Positions 52,546-62,293 of a DNA stretch of 64,000 bases are shown here, piece by piece. Made by a program: the position numbers and the translations under genes. Each line of letters opens with the position of its first letter. The first letter of the stretch is position 1. A model generated the notes under the pieces. The model saw only the letters and a program-made list of their open reading frames with translations, made no database searches and was not told the DNA's origin. The stretch covers positions 290,708 through 354,707 of the forward strand of contig JBBHKE010001612.1 of NCBI GenBank assembly GCA_037447655.1, read 5' to 3'. Source of the stretch: Zygnema cylindricum (Eukaryota; Streptophyta; Zygnematophyceae; Zygnematales; Zygnemataceae).

Positions 52546-54397
52546 GGTAAAGTACCACTTGACCAAAGAATATGAGAAATTCCCACGTGCCACACAATTT
52601 AAACATTTTTGTATGACGGAGATTGCACATTTTTTTTTGCCCTTTGCCCACATGCTCAATAGTAAAATTTGTCGGGGTCTCAACTCTCCTCTTTCATTCA
52701 AGCTTACTTTGGAAAAGTCTACGCGGTCTTGCCTCTTCCTTTCCCCTACTTAATTGGGATACCCTCTATTTTCTCAAATAATTACACCCTACAATATTTG
52801 GTTTGGTGGCACATGCAATCACCTCTTGTGTCATTGTTGATGTTGTTATTATCGTGGTCAAGTTTGTCTAATAATTGTACGAATAGTTATTTCCATTTCA
52901 CAAGGCTCTTTCCCTCGACGCGTGCGTTAACCCGTCAAATGCCTTTAACCGCGTTCCACCTTCTCCATCTCTAATTACATACACACCTTTTATCTACAAT
53001 AGCATACATAAAAGCAATTTGGAGTTTTTTATTTTGTAGTGTTTTGGACGCGCTTTGTTCTGCACAATCGCGTTGACGTTTATGTGCGTGTTCGAGGCTA
53101 AAGTCGGTGCGTGGTTGCAACTCTCTCTACATTTAGTTTAGAGTCTGACCCGTTTACGTCTACATTACATCTACGCTTGGGTTTCCCCCACCCTCTACTT
53201 CTTAAACGCTCTAATTGTATTTACAAAGAGTTTGTTGGCTTGGAAAGGATTCACTTAGGTGAATTCTCACATGGGAGAGAAGTTATTGGTACGTATGATT
53301 TGGTTTGTTATGATGCAATTAGCGTTGAAACGTCTATATTGTGAAGCGAGAGGCTTTTCATATACTCCCTTCCGCGTCGCCATTTATTGAAATTTGAAGT
53401 CCTTGAGTTTACTCGTTTTTCATCCAGTGTTGGGAGGACTTCCGGTGATGTGATCCTCATGGATCCGGTTGGGACCCACGTTTTTTCTTGTGCGACATTG
53501 TATTCAAGTGTGGCAGCTTAGGTCGCATCGGCCACTAAGTAATGAGTTGACACATCGAGACTCGCCCGATCAGTTTGCCCTATTTGCGCCGGATATTTTG
53601 TACACTTTGGACAAGTCTTTTGGCAATTTTCTACGCAATTATGTGCAAAAAACATTTAAATCAAGGGGTTGGCTGAGTCCTCCACTATGCCTTCTCACTA
53701 TTGTTTACCGTTGACGTATCCCAATTGTCCTCCAACGAACAGAAGTCATGGCTTTCTTTTGGCGAAGCACGATGGCATATGATAGGCGAGGCCTTATAAA
53801 TCTCTCACCACGAGATTTAATCGAATTCGACGATCTTTAAGGGAGTTTGTTATGATTGTGGGTAGTCATATACTGTAGGTTTGTTCCCTATGTGGGTAGT
53901 CATCTCTGGTAGATTTCCTTAGTTTTTTGTGGTTACCTGCTTTGCTAACGTTGGATTTTAATTCGTCATCTATGCCTTATTCTCCCTTTAGCTCATGTAG
54001 TTGATAAATGCTATTTTTTTCTTCGTTTACCCCTTTTAAACCTTGATTCCTTTTTCCATCACAAGGTTTGCCATGTTTTTTCTCTTATATTCTTTGGCAA
54101 GTCTAAAGGATATGACAAAAAACAAAATTGGAAAACCATGGGAAAAAGTCTCGAAATTTGCAACGTTGACAATGTTTTATAAGGATGACATCACAATGTT
54201 ACAAAAACTTAGACGTCTACAATTTCACAAAGAAATAGATGTCTACATTGAAAAAAAAATAAAAGTTTACCGTTGTAAATCGTCACAATATTACATAGGG
54301 TCTACAAATGTCACGACTTTAAGGGACAATTTTAGTTTTCGGACATTGGAATGCTCGGAGGCACTTGTACGGAAAATCTTCACTAAAAGTCAAAATT
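52546..54397 (+). repeat. Dispersed repeat, long copy
   Basis: Starts TTTTAGGGTAAAGTACCACT and ends near AATCTTCACTAAAAG, the same ends as 23457-24130, with about 1.2 kb more interior. Open frames inside (53111-53344, 53469-53714, 54043-54414) are short and unrecognised, possibly remains of a transposon gene. Confidence 0.45.
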
Positions 54398-54813
54398 TGA
54401 GTGTTGTGTATTAGTAGCCATTTGCATATTAGTGATATGACCTTTGTTTGGGCCTACCAATAATAGATATATTGGCATGATATAACAGTACTGGTGTTAT
54501 CATGATAAAAACCGATAATATCGGTTTTCCATCGCGGTAACACCGGTTCGATAACTAGCGACGATAATTGTACGGTTCATAATGTGATATACAGTTTGTT
54601 CCGTTTTACTGAACTTCCATTTTTACATTAGACAGATAACGAAACAAATTGTCATACGTGGCATGCCACGCTATATATTATTATAAATATAGTACACTAA
54701 CTTATAAAGCAATACTATATAGCGTATATTTTTTTCCACTTATCGCCCATAAAAAAATTGTTGGTCTCGAGGCGATATATCGGGACCCCTCACCGTTCAA
54801 CAACCAAGAACTA
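54398..54813. other. Intergenic with ATCGGT repeats
   Basis: ACCGATAATATCGG and GATATATCGGGAC motifs recur at 63836-63920. Possibly ends of another inverted-repeat element interrupted by the 54814 MITE (GTACCGATTTTATCG lies at 55091). No gene. Confidence 0.45.
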
Positions 54814-55086
54814 CACCGTGAATCGCTATTAGTGCTGATTTTTTTTAGCCACCTAAAACATGTTTTCTCCGTACACACATATTGGAAATTGGATCTGACG
54901 GCTGCGATTGAAAGTTAAGATTCTCAGCTTCCGATTGCCGGTTTCAAATTGAAAGCCGCTGCGATTGAAAGTTAAGATTCTCAGCTTCCGATTGCCGGTT
55001 TCAAATTGAAAGCCCGACAATTGTGTACGGAGAAAAGATGTTTTAAGTGGCGAAAAAATTATTAACACTAATAGCGATACACGGTG
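54814..55086. mobile_element. 273-bp MITE, CACYG-TIR family
   Basis: CACCGTGAATCGCTATTAG to CTAATAGCGATACACGGTG, preceded by TA. The inverted arms share about 70 bp (TTTTCTCCGTACAC on both). A 56-bp internal direct duplication (GCTGCGATTGAAAGTTAAG) is present. Related pieces lie at 24573, 40746 and 62086. Confidence 0.9.
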
Positions 55087-55471
55087 TGTCGGTACCGATT
55101 TTATCGCTACGAGTTTTGTACACTACAAAATTTCATGCACACGTATCCTTTTACTTTGATCCGCAATTTGTCCCCAGGTGTCCATAAAGCACGTTGCCGT
55201 ACAATGAGAATGTACGAATTGGAAGTCCTGTATTTATCTACGTGGCATCAGAATATTTGTTAAATTGACACGTCGGTGACGTCACGGTACATTAAATTTT
55301 GCAGTTTCACACGTGTAAAAGCTAAAGCAAAAAGTAATGGTTTCTACGTGTGAAACCTTTGTGTTAAACTGATAAAGTGCGCACGTAAAATATAACTTGA
55401 ACGTTTTGAACCGTGATTTAATTTGTTTTCAGTACCGTACTTTAAACCGCGAAATAAGTCACTCGCCCTCC

Positions 55472-55474
<3 letters not shown>

Positions 55475-55528
<54 letters not shown>
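55475..55528 (+). repeat. (CT)n microsatellite upstream of NDA
   Basis: CT run about 210 bp before the NDA start codon, probably in its promoter or 5' UTR. Confidence 0.93.
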
Positions 55529-55531
<3 letters not shown>

Positions 55532-55740
55532 GTAAATGACTTGGAGAAATTAAAGTCTCCATTTTTTTTGAAAAGAATATTATTTCTTTATTCTTTCTTT
55601 TTTATTTGGCTGATTGTTTTTCTTCCAATAAAACAGAAAAACCATGCAAATATTTGCACAATAATTTTTCTGTTTCTTTCTGCTCTGGGCCTTTTCCTTT
55701 TTTGTTTTTTTTTATTTATTTTTTGAATAAATTGCCCGTC

Positions 55741-56564
55741 ATGTTTAGAGTTTCCAGAAAAATATTTTCTCTTTCAATTTTTCCCTCTCTTGAAAAAACA
55801 AAAAGAAAAAATCCTTTCCACTTTAAGCCCAAAAAAGATTTTTTTTATCTTTCTTCCCAAATTTTCCCAAAATCCCAAAATCCAGAAACATTTTTTTCCC
55901 CTAAATCATCTTTTTTAAACCTAAATAAAAAGGATAAATTGACCTCATTTTTTTCAGAAACTGAAACTAATAACCCCTTTTATTTTTCAAATTTTACCCA
56001 TTTTTCTTTCCCATATTTCCCAAATTCCCTAAATTCTCCTGATCTCCTAAATGTCCCCAACTTGTCTTTTTCCCAAAAGACAAAAAAAATCCCAAAATTC
56101 TCGTCCATTCCGGAAAGCGGAAGGTGGGATTCGGAATTTGGCTTTTTTGGAAAAAGACAAAGAAGTACGGAAGCCCATTTGGTTCAAAAAGCTGAAGAAA
56201 TTGGAGAAAGTGGAGAGAAAAAGGTAGTTCCCGGGAACCTTCCTCCCCCAGAAAAAGACAAAAAAGCGCGAATTGTCGTTCTTGGAACGGGATGGGCTGC
56301 TGCGAGATTTATGAAAGATTTGGATACAAAGGTATTTTTTTTTTCTTTTTCTTATTTTTTTCCTTTTATCCCTTACTTTTTGTTTTTTTATTTGATTTTT
56401 TTTTATCTTTTTCTTTGTTCCTTTTTCCCCTTGTTGTTTTGCTTTAATTTTATTTTATTTTTAAGTGAAAATGTGGTAGCTAGTCCGTTTAAATATTTTT
56501 CGTTTCTTTTTCTTTGTTTTTTTGTTTCTTTTTTTTTTTCTTTGTTTTCTTTTCTTTTTTTTTT

Positions 56565-56653
<89 letters not shown>

Positions 56654-59600
56654 TTAAGTGACAATGTGGTAGCTAGTCCGTTTATATATTTTTCGTTTCT
56701 TTTTCTTTTTCTTTTTCTTTGTTTCTTTGTTTCTTGTTTTCGTTCTTTGTTTTCTTTCCTTTTTTTTCTCATTTTTTTTTTCTTTTTTTTCGTTTCCTTT
56801 GAAGTGAAAATGTTATTTTTATGCGACGAGATTTGTTAACTCTTGATGGCAAATAAAAAAACTCTTCATTTTTTATTTATTTTTCCCTGATTTTTTTTCA
56901 TCCATTCATTCTCTCTCCTTCTCCCTCTTTCTTCTTCTCTCCCTCCGTCACTTCCTCTCTTTCTCTCTCTCCCTCTCCATATCCCTCTCTCCCTCGTTCT
57001 TCTTCTCTCCCTCTGTCACTTCCTCTCTTTCCCTCCCTCCCTCCCTCCCTCCCTCCCTCCCTCCTTCTCTCCCTCTCTCCCTCTCTCCCTCTCTCCCTCT
57101 CTCCCTCTCACTTAGAGTATGGTTTTTTTGTCCACCGAAACCACCAAGAAATAAAATAAAAACAAAACCGATTCCCCCTCCCTTCCCCCTCTCTTTCTCC
57201 TCTCTTCCCCCTCTCTTCCCCCTCCCTTCCCCCTCTCTTCTCCCTCCCTTCTCTCTCCCTCTTTTTTCCGTACAGTTGTACGATATAGTATGTATTTCCC
57301 CCCGAAACCATCTTGTTTTCACTCCCCTCCTTGCCGCTACATGTGTCGGAACGCTCGAATTCCGTTCCGTTGCGGAACCCGTGGAGGGAATACAACCGAA
57401 TTTGTCTTATTCTCCTGACAGTCATTTTTTTTTGGCCAAGTGTACGGGAATTTGTACGGATAGCCACGAGGTGAGCGGGGTGTGCACGTGATTTTTGGGA
57501 AATTTTGGAGAATTCGGTGAATTCAGATTCGAATGAAATTTTGGTCAATTTTGGTCGAAGTTTGGTCAAATTTTAGTAGGATTTTTGTGAGTTTTGGTCG
57601 AATTTCTTGTATTTTAGTCGAATTTTGGTCGATAATTTGTGAATTTTAGTTGATTTTTTGTGAATTTCAGTAGAATTTTGGTCGAATTTTAGTGAATTTT
57701 GGTTTGAATTCCAATGAATTTTGGTTCAATTTTGACCATTTAGTCTTGAATTTGAAGGTGAAATGTGAGGTGGACGACGGAATCCATGCGGATGATAACG
57801 GTTTTCCGTTCCGTGTTTCGTACGATAAGCTGGTGATAGCCTCGGGAGCCGAAGCCTCGACTTTTGGAATAAAGGGAGTGAGGGAGAATGCAATTTTTTT
57901 AAGGGAAGTGAGAGACGCCCAAGCGATTCGAAGGAAAATTTTGACAAATCTTATGAAATCCGATATTCCAGGTGGGTATAATATTAAAAAACCGTACAGT
58001 ATTAAGGAAAATGGAGAAATTGTTGGAGGAAAACGGGCAAAGAGAGGGACTTATTGCGGTTATGGGAGAGGAGGTAGGGAGAGAAGGAGAGGAAGGTGAA
58101 GAGTGATGAAGGAGAGAGAGGGAGAGAAAGATGGATTTGATGTTTATGTACCCAAATTTCTCGAATTTATCTTTTTCCCCAAAAGAAAAAAAGTAATTCC
58201 AAAAAATTACTTGGATTCCCAAAAATTATACATGGGATTTGAAATTCATTTTTTTCTTGAAAATACAAAATAAAAACTACTTGTGCACTAAATCCACACC
58301 GAACTCGCACTAAACCCACACTAAATCCTGTGCAAGATAGCCTCCTCCGGTGTGTGGCAGTGGGAGGACATCCACACTAAATCAAAACCCACACTAATTC
58401 CACACTAAATCCTTACTAAAACTTTCTAAATCCGTTCTATATCCGCATTGAATCCATACTACGGACTAAATCCGTACTACAATTATACTAAAACCGCACA
58501 AATTCATACTAATCCGCACTAAATCTTGTGCAGGTTTGCCTTCTGAGGAACAAAAACGACTGGTCCACTGTGTAGTAGTGGGAGGAGGCCCCACCGGAGT
58601 CGAATTTAGTGGGGAATTGAGCGATTTTATTCGACGTGATGTGACAAGCAAATACGCACATGTGAAAGATCTCGTCCGAGTCACACTAATTGAGGTGAGT
58701 TGACCAGCGTTGACTTTGAGCTGACTTTTGGTTTGACAGCAGTTGACTCGCGTGGGACCGACTGAGATTTCCTTGATTTGGTCAGATTTGAGTTTGAGTG
58801 ACTTAGTTTGACTTTCATTGACTTTATTTTGAATCACATTGACTCGATTTGACCTGAGTTGACTCCGGTTAGTTATTTATCCGGTTTTAAATTTGAGAGG
58901 AAAGGAAAAAACAAAAAAAGGAGAGGAGAGGAAGGAATGGGGGGGAGATTGTTTTTTTTTAAGTGTTATGGTCTGATGTCAAATTATGGTTTTTTTTTTC
59001 GGCAGGCGAACGAAATTTTGTCTTCATTTGATGTCGGACTTCGACAATATGCCACTCGACAGCTACAGAGGGTATTTTTTTATTATTATTATTACTTTTT
59101 TTTTTTTTTTTTTTACTTTTTTTTTTTTAATGGGGTTTTGAAAAAAAAAATGTAGTTTCAGAAATAAAAAGTAATAAAAGGTTAAACTGGTTAATGTAAT
59201 TTCTAATCAATGTGGCGATATGAATCATTTTTAGTCCCTTAGGTGTTGAAAATGGTTTACTAAAATTAAAATTATTTTTATGTTTTCTTCTATTATAGTT
59301 TTTCATGTTTTTGCCCTTTTTCTTTACTTCTTTTTTTTTTTTTTTTTTTTCAGTCGAGAGTTTGCTTAGATCACAAAATGGTCCGCGTAGATTTATTTTT
59401 TTCCAGTCAGGAGTTCGTTTAGTTGACGGAACTGTCCGAAGTTTTTATTTCTTTTAAATAAGTTTTTTTTATTTCTTTTCTTGTTTTTGCAGTCGGGAGT
59501 TCGTTTAGTTCACGGAATGGTCCACGAAGTTAAACCGGATAAACTAATTCTAAACGATGGGAGTGAGGTTCCATATGGGGTATTAGTGTGGTCTACAGGT

Positions 59601-59662
59601 GTAGGTCCCTCTCAATTTGTCAGATCATTACCTTTTCAAAAATCACCCGGAGGAAGGTAAAG

Positions 59663-59741
<79 letters not shown>

Positions 59742-61046
59742 CCCTCTCTCTCCCTCTCTTTTCACTTTTGTTTTCTTTTCTGGTGATTTGGTTTCACACC
59801 AGAATTGGTGTGGACGAGTTGCTCCGAGTGCCAGAAGTCGAGGATGTTTTTGCCATCGGAGACTGCTCCGGATATTTGGAGTCCACAGGAAAATCCGTAC
59901 TTCCGGCTTTAGCCCAGGTAAACGTTGACTTTATTTGAGTTGTAGAAAGAAAAAAACTTCTAAACGAAGTCTAGTAGAGACAGTAAAAAGTAGACAGTAG
60001 TCTTTGCTTTGTCTTGTCATTGTAGTCTATTTGTTTTGTAAGCTTCTTGTAAAAAAAAAAATGAATTCTGAGTAGGTTTTCTAAATTTGAAGGTTTGAAG
60101 GTTATCTTTGAGTTTGTCAGAAACTGTTTGGTTTGTTGCTAGAATGTCGTATTTTTTCTTGTACGAAGAGAGGAGAGAGAGAGGGATAGGGAGAGGAAGA
60201 GAGAGAAGAAGAAGGAGAGGGAGAAGGAGAGATGGCAAATCTCTATGCCAATAAGAATGTGGAGGGTGGGAGGACAGGTGGCGGAACGGGAAGGAAAATA
60301 TCTCGCGAGATTGATGAACGCGATTGGTCGAGCCGGAGGGAGTCGGGCGGGCACATGGGAAAAAATTAAGGAAAAAGAAAAAATGGACCCTTTTGTATAT
60401 CGACATTTAGGGAGTATGGCCACAGTAGGACGATATAAAGCTTTGGTGGATTTACGGCAAAGCAAGGTTTTTACATAATTCTCTCTCCCTCCCTCCCTCC
60501 CTCTCTCCCTCCCTCTTTTTCTTTCCTATATATAAAAAAAAAAATCATAAATTTTTCATTAGTATTGATGGGTTCCTGTTTTCCATTTTTTATATTTATT
60601 ATTTACACTAAACTTTTTTTTTTTTTTGGTTTATTTTTTTCGGAGCCTCAAGAGATTTGCTTATCTTTTTTCATTTACATTTTTATTCTATTTTTTATGG
60701 GAGACTATCGATTGATTCACTTCTCCATTTTTCATTTTTCATTCTTATAGTTATTATTTATACTAAACTTCTTTGTTTTTTTTATTTATTTAGGAGACTC
60801 GAGGGAATCCCATTTTTCACTTTTCATTCTTTATAGTTATTGTTTTTACTAACTTATTTTTTTCTTTTTTCTTTTTTTTTTGGTTTTCTTTAGGAGGCTC
60901 GAGGGATCTCCATTACCGGATTTATAAGTTGGTTAATTTGGCGTTCGGCTTATCTCACTCGAGTGGTCAGTTGGAGAAATCGACTTTATGTCGCTTTTAA
61001 TTGGCTCACAACTTTCATTTTCGGTCGCGACGTTTCTCGAATTTAA
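55741..61046 (+). CDS. NDA: NDA-type alternative NAD(P)H dehydrogenase (nine exons)
   Basis: Exons 55741-56331, 57276-57470, 57758-57971, 58534-58694, 59006-59071, 59493-59656, 59803-59917, 60278-60466, 60894-61046; all GT-AG, 1848 nt, 615 aa plus TAA. Type II NADH dehydrogenases pass electrons from NAD(P)H through FAD to ubiquinone without pumping protons. The FAD-binding Rossmann motif [12 protein letters not shown] is at ~179-190, the NAD(P)H motif [12 protein letters not shown] at ~347-358, [10 protein letters not shown] at ~479-488, and a membrane-associating C-terminus ends GRDVSRI. No EF-hand insert is visible, so it fits the internal NDA class rather than NDB; mitochondrial (perhaps also plastid) targeting is inferred. 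The N-terminal extension before the FAD motif is ~175 aa, rich in Phe, Ser, Asn and Lys, about 100 aa longer than usual for NDA; the first ATG is the only in-frame Met in it. Several introns carry decayed copies of exon ends. Confidence 0.94.
56465..56850 (+). repeat. 193-bp duplication flanking an ~86-nt poly(T) run, NDA intron 1
   Basis: GTGAAAATGTGGTAGCTAGT at 56465 recurs as GTGACAATGTGGTAGCTAGT at 56658, either side of an uninterrupted T run (56567-56652). A third truncated start (GTGAAAATG) lies at 56804. The T run may be mis-sized in assembly. Confidence 0.85.
56885..57270 (+). repeat. Polypyrimidine tract before NDA exon 2
   Basis: CCCT/CTCC-rich sequence, interrupted near 57110-57175, ends at the exon 2 acceptor (TACAG at 57271-57275). 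Confidence 0.9.
57494..57745 (+). repeat. Degenerate GAATTTTGGTC tandem repeat filling NDA intron 2
   Basis: GAATTTTGGTCG, GAATTTTAGT and similar units of about 15-18 bp make up nearly the whole intron. It appears to be built from one short unit. Confidence 0.8.
58322..58375 (+). other. Decayed copy of the NDA exon 4 start in intron 3
   Basis: AAATCCTGTGCAAGATAGCC, then GTGTGTGGCAGTGGGAGGAC, parallels the real junction AAATCTTGTGCAG|GTTTGCC and GTGTAGTAGTGGGAGGAGG at 58521-58592. The acceptor AG is displaced and an internal piece is missing. Confidence 0.65.
59354..59441 (+). other. Two decayed copies of the NDA exon 6 start in intron 5
   Basis: After TTTCAG at 59353, TCGAGAGTTTGCTTAGATCA copies the true start TCGGGAGTTCGTTTAGTTCA (59493). 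After TTCCAG at 59406, TCAGGAGTTCGTTTAGTTGA copies it again. Both retain an AG acceptor and part of the following exon before diverging. Confidence 0.88.
59665..59738 (+). repeat. (CT)n microsatellite in NDA intron 6
   Basis: CT run beginning 9 nt after the exon 6 end. Confidence 0.95.
60641..60820 (+). other. Two decayed copies of the NDA exon 9 start in intron 8
   Basis: CGGAGCCTCAAGAGATTTGC at 60641 and TAGGAGACTCGAGGGAATCC at 60791 copy the real junction TAGGAGGCTCGAGGGATCTCC (60891). The nearer copy is exactly 100 bp upstream and keeps a TAG acceptor. Surrounding intron (TTTTCATTCTTATAGTTATT) is duplicated too. Confidence 0.88.
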
Positions 61047-61500
61047 TTCGATTTCCTTTTTTTATGTACTTTGGAAAACTGTTTTCTCGGATTTAATTTG
61101 GTTTTACTTTTTTTCTGTAAATTGGAAAATGGTTTCTCAAATATAACTCAATTTCCTTTTTTTTCCGTACGTCAAAAAACGGTTTCTCAAATTTAATTCG
61201 ATTTCCTTTTTTTCTGTACGTTGAAGAACGGTACGGTCTTTCGGGTTTAATTAGATTTTACTTTTTTTCGTACATTGGAAAACCGTTTTCTCGGATTGAA
61301 TTCGGTTTTACTTTTTTCCGTACGTCAAAAAACGGTTTCTTCTTAGTTTGGTTTACTTTTTTTTCGTATGTCAAAGAACGGGTTCTTGTAATCAATTCGG
61401 TTTTTACTCTTTTCCCGTACGTTTGACATTGGTTTTTCGAATTTAATTCGGTTGTACCTTTTTTCCGCACGTCAAAAAACGGTTTCTTGAACCTTCTGCA
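61033..61500 (+). repeat. ~50-bp tandem array starting at the NDA stop codon
   Basis: The last codons and stop (GTTTCTCGAATTTAATTCG) form the first copy. About nine further copies follow with GTTTTCTCGGATTTAATTT-like starts and CTTTTTTTCCGTACGTCAAA-like middles. It probably lies in the 3' UTR and was seeded from the coding end. Confidence 0.88.
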
Positions 61501-62085
61501 ACTTTCTTTTTTTTGTAAAAAAGGTGAAAAGGACAAATATACAAAGCAAGGAACGAAGGAAACGGATCTATCCGGGTTAAGTCAAAACAAAAAAAAACAT
61601 TTTTTTCTCTTTCTTTTTTTTTTCAAAAATTTTCAGAAGGTTTGTTTTTAGATAGTAGTTTTTTCTCATTCACAATTTCACAAGTATGGTTGTCTTTTTT
61701 CCTTTTTTTTTTTTTTTGGTGTATGCTTGATAAAAAGAAAAGGAAGAAGGGAGAATCAGTGAAAAAATATATGTTCTGTGCAAAACCCAAAAATGAAAAA
61801 AATAGAAGGACGAGGTTATAAGATAGTTCACAATCGATGAAATTAGTATATTTCTCCCTCGTTTTTTTCTCCCAAGGCTTTCATTTTGTATAGTTTTTTT
61901 TTCTCCTTTTTCAATGAGGCGGCTTCAAAAATTTAACCGGTATTTTAAGAGTGTAACGGCAATTGTGTTATGTTTTTCTGTTTATATTTATTGTTTGTCA
62001 ATTTCGTTTTATTTTTCCTTTTTTTTTGTTTTTTTGGCTGCGGACAAAGTAGTTCAAGTAGAATGTATGATGCGGGTGATTTTTG
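61501..62085. other. Downstream DNA, nothing recognised
   Basis: T-rich sequence following the array. No coding region. Confidence 0.5.
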
Positions 62086-62293
62086 CACATTGTGTATTGC
62101 CATTAGTGTTCACGTTTGTCCCGACACTTAAAACATGTTTTCTCCGTGCACACTTACAGGATTGCCAATTCGATAGTTATGATTGACAAGCCAAGATTCT
62201 CATTGTTTGGTTGGCGGTCTCCAACCAAGAACCCAGGAGAAAAAATGTTTTAAGTGGCGGAAAACACAGGAACACTAATAGAGAAACACTGTG
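62086..62293. mobile_element. Degenerate MITE of the 54.8-kb type
   Basis: CACATTGTGTATTGCCATTAG to ACTAATAGAGAAACACTGTG, followed by TA. Shared inner block ACTTAAAACATGTTTTCTCC and its inverse. Confidence 0.6.

Noticed and set aside
54043-54414. 123-codon Lys-rich open frame as a gene
   Set aside because: It lies in the dispersed repeat shared with 23.5-24.1 kb, where the frame is not kept.
56461-56839. Poly-Lys and poly-Phe open frames
   Set aside because: Products of the T-rich repeat in NDA intron 1.
57899-58222. 107-codon minus-strand open frame
   Set aside because: Overlaps NDA exon 3 and intron 3 on the opposite strand; the plus-strand protein is clearly the real one.
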